Under the pieces are notes generated by a model. The model was not told where the DNA came from and did no database searches. It worked only from the letters and a program-made list of their open reading frames with translations. Below, piece by piece: positions 18,087 through 25,441 of a DNA stretch of 32,924 nucleotides (its first letter is position 1; every line of letters starts with the position of its first letter). This DNA is from Gemmobacter nectariphilus DSM 15620 (GTDB taxonomy: Bacteria; Pseudomonadota; Alphaproteobacteria; Rhodobacterales; Rhodobacteraceae). The stretch lies in assembly GCF_000429765.1 (NCBI RefSeq), contig NZ_AUCM01000022.1, forward strand, positions 1 through 32,924. The letters are read 5' to 3'. The position numbers and the translations under genes were made by a program.

Positions 18087-18106
18087 CCAGCAAATACCTT
18101 TGCTGG
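18087..18106. repeat. Perfect 8-bp inverted repeat upstream of the HTH gene
   Basis: CCAGCAAA - TACC - TTTGCTGG, with GTTC/GAAC outside it giving a longer imperfect dyad (18081-18109). It lies about 57 bases before the winged-helix gene. It could be an operator for autoregulation or a weak hairpin; the T run after the repeat is short and interrupted, so a terminator is less likely. Confidence 0.6.
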
Positions 18107-18134
18107 AACGAAATTTTGCATGCCTAACGGTCTG

Positions 18135-18163
18135 GTGTCATCCCAAGACGGAACGACACATCA
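18135..18163. repeat. Split motif, copy A, over the HTH gene start
   Basis: GTGTCATCCCAAG followed after six bases by CGACACATCA. The outer GTGTC and GACAC are inverted repeats of each other. The right arm runs into the start codon at 18163 and the motif spans the ribosome site. The same two arms recur at 18481-18504. Confidence 0.65.
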
Positions 18164-19008
18164 TGGAACTCACCACGGGCGCTATCCTGCGCCGCATCAC
18201 CGAAACGCCGCTTTCCACATCGGCCCATAAGCTTGCGACAATCATCCTTGACGGGATCGCCTGGAAGGACGGTTACAACGGGCTCGAGCGCGGGACGGCC
18301 GCGTTCACGCTGGCGCATCTCGCCGAGAAGATGGGCGTGTCACGGCAGCACCTGACGGCACTCCTGATCGAGCTCTCCGCGTCTGGTTTGGCGCTGGTCA
18401 GGTGGAAGCCGAACGGTAAGTTCGCGCCGTGGCTCTTCAGGTTCGGGGAGCGAGAGGATGCCGATGCGCTGCCAGATGTCGTGTCATCCTCAAGCGACAC
18501 ATCACTATCTAGAGAGTCTAAGAACAAAACTATCTTTACCGGGAGGATTGCTATTAATGAAGCATCCAACGTCTATCGGACACCTTGGGCGGACCTGATC
18601 AAGGCCGCAAAGGCTTCGCTCGCATGTTGGAATGTCGACACGCAGGTCATCTGGGAGCGTTTCCATGCGTTCAACCGGTCGCGCGGAAATGCGACAGTGC
18701 CGGCTGGATATCTGCTGGGTTTCATGCGGCGGTGGCGCACCACGCCACCATCTGCCTCGAAGGCGCTTTCAGCTGAGCCCGCGCGCCAGCCCTCCGTTGA
18801 GCCGAAGGTGAAGGAGCTTCACGATCAGATCCGGGCTGCACCTAGTTCCAACCGACAGTTTCATGCATCTGACCTGTGCAGGCTGATTGGGCGGACCGCC
18901 TATGATGCTCGAGTCCTGGACGTCGTCCGACAGTTCGGATGCCCCAAGTTCGCTGCAATCCTTGCTGTCCATGGACGGGCGGTTCTTGCTGGGGAGATAT
19001 CACGTTGA
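18163..19008 (+). CDS. Winged-helix DNA-binding protein (replication or regulation)
   Basis: A 281-aa cytoplasmic protein. Residues about 45-95 form a winged helix-turn-helix: F-T-L-A-H-L-A-E-K-M-G-V-S-R-Q-H-L then a hydrophobic helix and a basic wing W-K-P-N-G-K. A Ser-rich, more A+T-rich linker (about 105-130) separates this from a C-terminal helical part with N-R-S-R-G and M-R-R-W-R. The layout (N-terminal DNA-binding domain, linker, second helical domain) is seen in plasmid replication initiators and in plasmid regulators; I cannot decide. GGAA lies ten bases before the ATG at 18163. Inverted repeats at 18087 and 18135 suggest autoregulation. It separates the conjugation genes from the metal cargo. 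Confidence 0.75.
   Translation: MELTTGAILRRITETPLSTSAHKLATIILDGIAWKDGYNGLERGTAAFTLAHLAEKMGVSRQHLTALLIELSASGLALVRWKPNGKFAPWLFRFGEREDADALPDVVSSSSDTSLSRESKNKTIFTGRIAINEASNVYRTPWADLIKAAKASLACWNVDTQVIWERFHAFNRSRGNATVPAGYLLGFMRRWRTTPPSASKALSAEPARQPSVEPKVKELHDQIRAAPSSNRQFHASDLCRLIGRTAYDARVLDVVRQFGCPKFAAILAVHGRAVLAGEISR
18481..18504. repeat. Split motif, copy B, inside the HTH gene
   Basis: GTGTCATCCTCAAG directly followed by CGACACATCA, the same two arms as copy A but without the six-base insert. It encodes part of the Ser-rich linker. The distance between copies is about 346 bases. Confidence 0.65.
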
Positions 19009-19082
19009 CCATGGCACGACCCGGAAACTGAACTCCGAGCTCACCTAGCACCTTCCTTTTGCCCACAGGTCCTCAATTTTCT

Positions 19083-22000
19083 TTAGGGTTCGGATTTGCC
19101 GCACGACAACACAAGTCCACGCTTGGTCGCATTGATTTCTGCTATAGCTAACCCGCGCCCCTTGATCAGCGCGTAGACCGCCGGGATCACGACCAGCGTC
19201 AGGATGGTGGACGACACCATGCCGCCGATCATCGGCACGGCGATGCGGCTCATCACCTCAGATCCGGTGCCATGCGCCCAAAGGATGGGCATCAGGCCTG
19301 CCATGATGGCGACGACGGTCATCATTTTTGGCCGCACCCGTTCGACCGCGCCGACCATGATCGCCGCATCAAGATCGGCGCGGGTGAAGGTGCGGCCCGC
19401 GCGGTCGACCTCGGCCCGGCGTTCGGCCAACGCATGGTCGAGATAGATCAGCATGATCACCCCGGTTTCTGCAGCGACCCCGGCCAGCGCGATGAACCCG
19501 ACAGCGACCGCGACGGACGTGTTGAAGTCCATCCACCACATCAGCCACACCCCGCCGACCAGCGCAAAAGGCAGCGACAGCATCACGATCAGGGTTTCGG
19601 TCAGCCTGCGGAAGTTCAGGAACAGCAGCAGGAAAATCACCGCCAGCGTGATCGGCACGACGATGGCGAGACGTGCCTTGGCGCGTTCGAGATATTCGAA
19701 CTGCCCGCTCCAGCCCAGCGAATAGCCGGGCGGCAAGATCACCTCGCCCGCAACCGCCGCCTGCGCCTCGGCGACATAGCCGCCCAGATCGCGGCCCGCG
19801 ATATCGACGAAGATATAGACAGCCAGCTGGCCATTCTCGGTGCGGATCGACGTGGCCCCCCGCGTGCGTTCCACTTTTGCCACCTCGCCCAAGGGCACGG
19901 TGCCACCACCGGGCAGCGCCACCTGCACCTCGCGCGCGATGGCGTCGGGGTCTTGTCGCAACGCCGCCGGATAGCGCAGCGCCACGTTATAGCGCTCACG
20001 ACCCTCGACGGTCTGGGTGATCGCCTCGGCCCCGAGCGCCATGGCGATCACCTCCTGCACGTCCTCGATCGACAGGCCATAGCGCGCCAGCCGTTCGCGG
20101 TCGGGCAAAATGTCGAGGTAATAGCCACCGATCACCCGTTCGGCATAGGCGCTGGTGGTGCCGGGGACGTTGCGCAGCACCGCCTCGACCTGCCGGGCGA
20201 CAGCTTCCATCTCGGTCAGATCCGTGCCAAACACCTTGACCCCCACCGGCGTGCGGATGCCGGTCGCCAGCATATCGATGCGGGCCCGGATGGGCTGGGT
20301 CCAGGCGTTCGACACGCCCGGGAATTGCAGAGCGGCATCCATCTCGGCCCGCAAACTGTCCATCGTCACGCCGGAGCGCCATTGGTCTTTCGGCTTCAAC
20401 TGGATGATGGTCTCGAACATCTCGGTCGGTGCGGGGTCGGTGGCGGTCAATGCCCGGCCAGCCTTGCCGAACACCGTTTCCACCTCGGGGAAGCTGCGGA
20501 TGATGCGGTCCTGCATCTGCATCAGTTCCGCAGCCTTGGTGACCGACAGACCCGGCAGGGTTGTCGGCATATACATCATCGTGCCCTCGTCCAGCGCGGG
20601 CATGAACTCGGACCCCAACTGCCGCGCGGGCCAGACGGTGGCGACCAGTGCCACCAGCGCCAGCAGAATCGTAAACAGCCGCGCCCGCAGCACCCATTGG
20701 ATGACGGGGCGGTAAAGCGCGATCAGGACTCGGTTCACCGGGTTGCGGTGTTCCGGCACGATCCGCCCGCGCACGAAGATCACCATCAGCGCGGGCACGA
20801 GCGTGACCGACAAGAGCGCCGCCGCTGCCATGGCAAAGGTCTTGGTTGCAGCCAAGGGGCCGAACAGCCGCCCCTCTTGCCCTTCCAGCGCAAAGATCGG
20901 CAGGAAGGACACGGTGATGATCAGCAGGCTGAAGAACAGCGCCGGGCCGACCTCGGACGCGGCCTCGATCAATACCTCGACCCGAGGTTTGCCGGGTTCG
21001 GCCCGTTCCAGATGCTTGTGGGCGTTTTCAATCATCACGATGGCGGCGTCGATCATGGCGCCGATGGCAATGGCGATGCCGCCAAGGCTCATGATGTTGG
21101 CCCCGATGCCAAGCGCGCGCATGGCGGTGAAGGCCATCAGCAGACCCACGGGCAGCATGATGATGGCCACCAGCGACGACCGGACATGCAGCAGGAACAC
21201 GAACGTCACCAGCGCCACGACGATGCTTTCTTCCAGCAGCGTTGTGCGCAGGGTTTCAATCGCCGACAGGATCAGGCTGGACCGATCATAGACGGTGACG
21301 ATCTCTACCCCCTCGGGCAGGCTCTGCGCGATGGTGTCGATCTCTGCCTTGGCGTTGTCGATCACGTCCAGCGCATTGGCCCCCACCCGTTGCAGCACGA
21401 TGCCGCTGGCCACTTCGCCCTCGCCATCCAGTTCCGCAATGCCCCGGCGTTCGTCGGGCACAATCTCGACCCGCGCCACGTCACGCAGCAGGACCGGCAC
21501 GCCACCCTCGGCGCGAACCGGCACCATCTCCAGATCGGCGATCCCGCCCAGATAGCCACGCCCGCGCACCATGAATTCAAACTCTGACAGCTCGACCGTT
21601 CGGCCGCCGGTGTCCATGTTGCTGGCCGTAACCGCCTCGCCGATCTCGGACAGGGTGATGCCAAGGGCGCGCATCCGCACTGGATCGACGGTGATCGAGT
21701 ATTGCTTGACGAAGCCGCCGACGCTGGCCACCTCGGACACGCCATCCGCACGGCTGATGGCAAAACGCATCACCCAGTCCTGCAAGGACCGCAACTCGGC
21801 AAGGCTGAGGTTCTCGCCCTTCAGCGCGTATTGATAGACCCAGCCGACGCCCGTGGCATCGGGGCCGAGCGCGGGCGTCACCCCTTCGGGCAGGCGCGCG
21901 GCGGCGGCGTTGAGGTATTCCAGAACGCGGGACCGCGCCCAGTAGGGGTCCACCCCGTCTTCGAAAATCACATAGACGAACGAAATGCCGAAGAACGAAA

Positions 22001-22253
22001 ACCCCCGCACCACACGCGACTGCGGCACAGTCAGCATGGCCGAGGTCAGGGGATAGGTCACCTGATCCTCGACCACTTGCGGGGCCTGGCCGGGATATTC
22101 GGTCAGCACGATCACCTGCACATCCGACAGGTCGGGGATGGCGTCGATGGGCAAGGTGCGCAGCGACCAAAGGCCCGCCGCCACCGTGAACACAGTGGCG
22201 AAAAGGACCAGCAGCACGTTGCGGGCCGACCATTCGATAATACGGGCAATCAT
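19083..22253 (-). CDS. cusA: Cu+/Ag+ efflux RND transporter CusA
   Basis: Inner-membrane proton-driven pump of 1056 aa exporting monovalent copper or silver through a CusCBA-type tripartite channel. The heavy-metal RND pattern is present throughout, including I-D-A-A-I-V-M-I-E-N-A-H-K in the membrane domain. The three methionines that bind Cu+/Ag+ in E. coli CusA (573, 623, 672) are all conserved with the same spacing: M562 in Y-M-P, M612 in P-T-E-M and M661 in R-I-D-M. This supports monovalent rather than zinc/cobalt specificity. The ATG at 22253 overlaps the cusB stop by four bases. No CusC-type outer-membrane gene is seen in the window, so the pump must borrow one. Confidence 0.97.
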   Translation of the reverse strand: MIARIIEWSARNVLLVLFATVFTVAAGLWSLRTLPIDAIPDLSDVQVIVLTEYPGQAPQVVEDQVTYPLTSAMLTVPQSRVVRGFSFFGISFVYVIFEDGVDPYWARSRVLEYLNAAAARLPEGVTPALGPDATGVGWVYQYALKGENLSLAELRSLQDWVMRFAISRADGVSEVASVGGFVKQYSITVDPVRMRALGITLSEIGEAVTASNMDTGGRTVELSEFEFMVRGRGYLGGIADLEMVPVRAEGGVPVLLRDVARVEIVPDERRGIAELDGEGEVASGIVLQRVGANALDVIDNAKAEIDTIAQSLPEGVEIVTVYDRSSLILSAIETLRTTLLEESIVVALVTFVFLLHVRSSLVAIIMLPVGLLMAFTAMRALGIGANIMSLGGIAIAIGAMIDAAIVMIENAHKHLERAEPGKPRVEVLIEAASEVGPALFFSLLIITVSFLPIFALEGQEGRLFGPLAATKTFAMAAAALLSVTLVPALMVIFVRGRIVPEHRNPVNRVLIALYRPVIQWVLRARLFTILLALVALVATVWPARQLGSEFMPALDEGTMMYMPTTLPGLSVTKAAELMQMQDRIIRSFPEVETVFGKAGRALTATDPAPTEMFETIIQLKPKDQWRSGVTMDSLRAEMDAALQFPGVSNAWTQPIRARIDMLATGIRTPVGVKVFGTDLTEMEAVARQVEAVLRNVPGTTSAYAERVIGGYYLDILPDRERLARYGLSIEDVQEVIAMALGAEAITQTVEGRERYNVALRYPAALRQDPDAIAREVQVALPGGGTVPLGEVAKVERTRGATSIRTENGQLAVYIFVDIAGRDLGGYVAEAQAAVAGEVILPPGYSLGWSGQFEYLERAKARLAIVVPITLAVIFLLLFLNFRRLTETLIVMLSLPFALVGGVWLMWWMDFNTSVAVAVGFIALAGVAAETGVIMLIYLDHALAERRAEVDRAGRTFTRADLDAAIMVGAVERVRPKMMTVVAIMAGLMPILWAHGTGSEVMSRIAVPMIGGMVSSTILTLVVIPAVYALIKGRGLAIAEINATKRGLVLSCGKSEP

Positions 22254-23701
22254 GGGTTGGCCTCCGGGGTAGCGAGCGCCGCAAGGGCGGCGTTGAGGTT
22301 GCTTTCGGCGTCGATCAGGAAGGTGGCAGAGCTGACCACGATGTCGCCTGCCGCCACGCCACTGACGATCTCGATCATACCGCCACCCCGGCGGCCCACA
22401 GTCACCGGTTCGGGTCGGAACCGCCCTTCACCCAGATCAAGGATCACGACCTGCCGGTCGCCAGTGTCGATCACCGCGCCTTCGGGCACCTGCACCACAG
22501 GAGCTTGGCCCAGCATGATTTCCACATCCGCGAACATGTTGGGGCGAAGTAGGCCATCAGGGTTGGGAAGTTCGATGCGCAGCTTGCCCGTGCGGGTCAT
22601 CATGTCGAGTTCCGGATAAATGGTGTCGATCCGGCCGGTCATCGGTTCACCGGCAAGGCCCGGAAAGCTGACGCGCACCTCTGCCCCGGTCGTCACCTCC
22701 ATCATCGCGGTTTCTGGGACTTCGGCGATGACCCAGATTGTCGAGGTGTCGGCGATGCGGAACAGGGTTTCGCCCGCTTCCGACATCATGCCTTCGACCG
22801 CCATCCTCTCCAGCACCACGCCGCTGCGCGGGGCCATGATTGGGATGCTGACCGTTGTCTGGCCCTCGGTCGCAATGCGATCGATCACCTCTCCCGGCAC
22901 GCCGAGGTTTTCCAATCGTTGCCGCGCGCCTTCCCGTAACCGCCCCTCTGACCGCACGTCAGTTAGGAACTGTGCAAGGGCGGCAGCAATCTCGGGCGAG
23001 TAAAGTGTCAAGAGCGGTGCGCCCTCCGCAATCGTGCTGCCGGTGGTTACATCCGCCACGGTTTCGATAAAGGCATCGGCGCGCAGCGAAATGACGCTGA
23101 TCTTGCGCTCATCCAGCATCACGATCCCGGGCGCACGCAGGGAGGCGGCCAGCGGGGCCAGCACGGCCTCACTGGTCCGAACCCCGGTGCGCTGCAACTT
23201 GCCCGGCGAGACGGTAACCGACCCGTCATCGCTGTCGCCGCCTTCATAGACAGGAATGTAGTCCATCCCCATCGAGTCCTTCTTCGGCACCGGCGAGGTG
23301 TCGGGCAGGCCCATGGGGTTGCGATAGTAGAGGACGGTCCGTTCACCTGTCTCCGCCATGGCCGTTTCTGCAGCGGGCTCGGGAACAGGGCCCAGCGTGA
23401 GATCCTCGGTGGCAAGGACCGGCAGGAAGGCCCGCCCATCCGCCGTTTGCTGCTCGGATGCCGACCATTCGGGCAATCCGTCTGGATGCCTCCAATAGAT
23501 CACCGGACCGGTTGGCTCTGCTTGTGAGGCAACAGCACCCGGCATGGCAACCGCATCATTGCCCATCAACAAGGCAAGCTGCATTTTGGCCATTTCCGTC
23601 AGGCTGGCCGCGGTGATGCCCTTTTCGCCAGCGGTCAGCCCGACCCACCCGGCTGTTCCCGCGACAAGGACTGCGGCCGTCAGCTTACCAAATGCGCTCA
23701 T
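22250..23701 (-). CDS. cusB: Membrane-fusion protein CusB
   Basis: Periplasmic adaptor of the Cus pump, 483 aa. The N-terminal anchor/signal (about 1-25) is followed by two heavy-metal-binding-like segments: a degenerate one (about 67-95, Y-W-R-H-P-D-G-L-P) and an intact one (about 122-152, Y-Y-R-N-P-M-G-L-P ... K-K-D-S-M-G-M-D-Y). Then come the adaptor beta-barrel, lipoyl and helical hairpin segments and a C-terminal membrane-proximal domain. Met-rich patches (M-A-V-E-G-M-M) fit copper/silver handling. It overlaps the FixH-like gene and cusA by four bases each, so all three are co-translated. Confidence 0.95.
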   Translation of the reverse strand: MSAFGKLTAAVLVAGTAGWVGLTAGEKGITAASLTEMAKMQLALLMGNDAVAMPGAVASQAEPTGPVIYWRHPDGLPEWSASEQQTADGRAFLPVLATEDLTLGPVPEPAAETAMAETGERTVLYYRNPMGLPDTSPVPKKDSMGMDYIPVYEGGDSDDGSVTVSPGKLQRTGVRTSEAVLAPLAASLRAPGIVMLDERKISVISLRADAFIETVADVTTGSTIAEGAPLLTLYSPEIAAALAQFLTDVRSEGRLREGARQRLENLGVPGEVIDRIATEGQTTVSIPIMAPRSGVVLERMAVEGMMSEAGETLFRIADTSTIWVIAEVPETAMMEVTTGAEVRVSFPGLAGEPMTGRIDTIYPELDMMTRTGKLRIELPNPDGLLRPNMFADVEIMLGQAPVVQVPEGAVIDTGDRQVVILDLGEGRFRPEPVTVGRRGGGMIEIVSGVAAGDIVVSSATFLIDAESNLNAALAALATPEANP

Positions 23702-24093
23702 GGCTCGGCTCGCAGTTCCAACTCGGCGGAAACGGTTTCAGGTTCACCCTGCACCTTTGCCGCCACCGAAAACCGCCATCCGCCCGCCATGGTGAGATCC
23801 GCGCTGAACAGGTAAGTGCCCGGAACTTCGGCCGGCAATGCGGTGACGGGTGAGGTCATCATCTCCATCCCGTCGGGGGCCATATCCATGCGTGTGGCAT
23901 AGATGACCGCGCCCTCGACCGGCTGGCCGGTGCGAAGATCAGTCAGACGAAGTTCAATCGTCACCCCTGATCCGACACGGTGGTCGGTCGAGGCGATTTC
24001 GAAACGGTAGTCGTCTGCACCTGCCCACGGGGCAGATGCGCCAATGAGAAGTGCAAGAACGGAGCCGCAGATGCGGCGGAACATGTTTGTCAT
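23698..24093 (-). CDS. FixH/YtkA-like periplasmic protein
   Basis: A 131-aa secreted protein. The signal peptide (about 1-25, cleavage near W-A-G-A) is followed by one Ig-like beta domain of the FixH/YtkA type (I-E-L-R-L-T-D ... P-V-E-G-A-V-I ... G-T-Y-L-F-S-A-D-L-T-M-A-G-G-W). A methionine cluster M-D-M-A-P-D-G-M-E-M-M (about 70-80) could bind Cu+/Ag+. It precedes and overlaps cusB, so it probably delivers or buffers metal for the Cus pump; that role is inferred from context. The start is the ATG at 24093, with a second ATG at 24084. Confidence 0.8.
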   Translation of the reverse strand: MTNMFRRICGSVLALLIGASAPWAGADDYRFEIASTDHRVGSGVTIELRLTDLRTGQPVEGAVIYATRMDMAPDGMEMMTSPVTALPAEVPGTYLFSADLTMAGGWRFSVAAKVQGEPETVSAELELRAEP

Positions 24094-24132
24094 GAGGAAG
24101 ACCCTTTGATTGCAGCGATAGCGCACCCGCAA

Positions 24133-24144
24133 CGCCAATTGGCG
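24133..24144. promoter_or_regulatory. Palindrome upstream of the FixH-like/cusBA genes
   Basis: CGCCAATTGGCG is a perfect 12-base palindrome about 40 bases before the ATG at 24093, inside a longer imperfect dyad (about 24128-24152). Possible operator for the cus genes; the binding protein is unknown. Confidence 0.4.
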
Positions 24145-24163
24145 CAGGTGCAAACGGCATCAT

Positions 24164-24183
24164 CCGCGTGCTCACGCACGCGG
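24164..24183 (-). other. Stem-loop just after the Cys-rich gene
   Basis: A perfect 7-bp inverted repeat, CCGCGTG and CACGCGG around six bases, starts six bases after the stop at 24189. No T run follows. Possibly a processing or attenuation hairpin between the Cys-rich gene and the cus genes. Confidence 0.45.
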
Positions 24184-24188
24184 CAGGG

Positions 24189-24512
24189 TCAAACGCGGGG
24201 AGGGCGCCTCAAGCCATCCGGTGGAAGCCCGGATGGTGGATGGAAGTCAGGGAGCATCAGGATTGCAGCGGATGCCTCGTCGGTCACAGAGAGCCCGGGG
24301 GCTTGCACCAGAGCGAGCATTGTCATTCCGCCACGCGCCATCATCTCGCAGGCGACGCCACATGCCTGATCATCGGGGCAATCACCTTCGCAGCACGGGT
24401 CCGCAGCTGCCGCGATCTCTGCCGCAAGTCCGGCCGATACCTCACTGACTGTGGCCCCGAACAAGGACACAGCCAGAAGCACCGCCAGAAATGATCGGAC
24501 CATCCACGACAT
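24189..24512 (-). CDS. Small Cys-rich secreted protein in metal cluster
   Basis: A 107-aa protein with a signal peptide (about 1-28), then D-P-C-C-E-G-D-C-P-D-D-Q-A-C-G-V-A-C, five cysteines at 40, 41, 45, 51 and 55, followed by M-M and M-T-M. A hydrophobic stretch and a Pro-rich, basic tail end it. The Cys/Met group suggests periplasmic or membrane-associated metal binding, in line with the flanking copper and zinc/lead genes. I do not recognise a named family. The start is ATG at 24512, with an alternative ATG at 24503. Confidence 0.75.
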   Translation of the reverse strand: MSWMVRSFLAVLLAVSLFGATVSEVSAGLAAEIAAAADPCCEGDCPDDQACGVACEMMARGGMTMLALVQAPGLSVTDEASAAILMLPDFHPPSGLPPDGLRRPPRV

Positions 24513-24579
24513 TAAGAATCCATGCCATGTGGAAACAAGTTCGGCAACGCACATCCGGTTGAACGAGTGCATTTGGTGC

Positions 24580-24915
24580 TCAGGCTGCCCGGGGCGCAAA
24601 GAGGATGATTGCAGCGCCAAGCACACAAATCGCGGCACCGGTCATTTCCCACGCATCCGGGCGCTGCTTCTCGACAAGCCAGAGCCAGCCAAGGGAGGCG
24701 GCAATGTAGACACCGCCGTAGGCCGCATAGGCACGCCCGGCGAAATCCGATGGCGCGAGGGTAAGGAGCCAGGCAAAGACCGCAAGGCTGAGGATGCCGG
24801 GAACCAGCCAGAGCGCGCTCGCTCCTTGTCGCATCCAGGCCCAGACCGCGAAGCAACCGGCGATTTCGGCAAGAGCGGCGCCGGCGTAAATGGCGAGTGT
24901 TGCGGGTGCGGTCAT
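24580..24915 (-). CDS. ynfA: YnfA-family (UPF0060) inner-membrane protein
   Basis: A 111-aa protein with four hydrophobic helices, of the YnfA/UPF0060 family related to small multidrug resistance transporters. Family marks are [10 protein letters not shown] near residue 17, the [12 protein letters not shown] stretch, and E-x-x-R-P-D at the start of the last helix. The ATG at 24915 overlaps the stop of the merR-type gene by four bases, so it is probably in one operon with it. Transported substrate unknown. Confidence 0.92.
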   Translation of the reverse strand: MTAPATLAIYAGAALAEIAGCFAVWAWMRQGASALWLVPGILSLAVFAWLLTLAPSDFAGRAYAAYGGVYIAASLGWLWLVEKQRPDAWEMTGAAICVLGAAIILFAPRAA

Positions 24916-25352
24916 TGCGTCGCCTCTGTCTCCGGATGCCGATGATCGGTTGCGCAAAGCGAATGGTCACCCAGAACTTCGATGACCCGGCAATCGGCAA
25001 TCTTGCCGCCCGCACATTGCACGACCATGCGCTCGAGTTCGGCTTTCAGCGCGGTCAGGCGCGCAAGGCGACTTTCGACTTCGACCAACTGGGCCCTTGC
25101 GATGGCGTCCGCTGCAGCGCAGGACTGATCAGGTCTGTCCGACAAGCTGAGAAGGTCGCGGATCGCTTCCAGCGTAAATCCCAGATCGCGGGCATGACGG
25201 ATGAAGGCGAGCCGTTCCATCGCCTTGCGACCATAGAGCCGCTGGTTTCCCGAGCTGCGTTCGGCTTCGGGAAGCAGGCCAATCTGTTCGTAGTAGCGGA
25301 TCGTTGGAACCTTCACCCCGGCCGCGTCGCCCAATTTTCCGATGGTCAGCAT
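24912..25352 (-). CDS. MerR-family regulator of the Zn/Cd/Pb ATPase
   Basis: Metal-sensing activator of 146 aa. The N-terminal MerR winged helix ([10 protein letters not shown] ... [11 protein letters not shown]) is followed by a dimerisation helix (about 80-112) and a metal loop. C113 and C121 (C-x7-C) form the loop and C78 lies before the long helix. ZntR, CadR and PbrR use a Cys at this place (79) to bind divalent ions, whereas CueR has Ser there. This points to Zn2+/Cd2+/Pb2+ rather than Cu+. C133 gives a further possible ligand. It is divergent from the P-type ATPase and overlaps ynfA. The ATG at 25352 is the conserved MerR start. Confidence 0.93.
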   Translation of the reverse strand: MLTIGKLGDAAGVKVPTIRYYEQIGLLPEAERSSGNQRLYGRKAMERLAFIRHARDLGFTLEAIRDLLSLSDRPDQSCAAADAIARAQLVEVESRLARLTALKAELERMVVQCAGGKIADCRVIEVLGDHSLCATDHRHPETEATQ

Positions 25353-25362
25353 CAGATTCCCC

Positions 25363-25393
25363 TTGAAGCTATAGTTGCTAGAGACATTAGGTT
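25363..25393 (+). promoter_or_regulatory. MerR-type promoter/operator with 19-bp spacer
   Basis: -35 TTGAAG (25363-25368), 19 bases, then -10 TAGGTT (25388-25393). The spacer holds the dyad CTATAG-TTG-CTAGAG, very close to the operator of the lead regulator PbrR. The over-long spacer is the signature of promoters opened by metal-bound MerR proteins. It faces the ATPase gene and its predicted start site (near 25400) agrees with translation from 25442. Confidence 0.85.
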
Positions 25394-25441
25394 GCTGATT
25401 CGATGAAATCAACTGCCCGCTCTGCGGCAGGAGGAATGACG

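Noticed and set aside
19272-21587. A 771-codon open frame on the + strand opposite cusA
   Set aside because: Product is His/Arg/Gln-rich low-complexity sequence typical of the antisense of a G+C-rich gene; cusA on the other strand is unambiguous.
24912-25352. Mercury or copper MerR regulator (MerR or CueR)
   Set aside because: The Cys at position 78 and C-x7-C loop fit divalent-ion sensors, the operator resembles that of PbrR, and no merA/merT genes are present.
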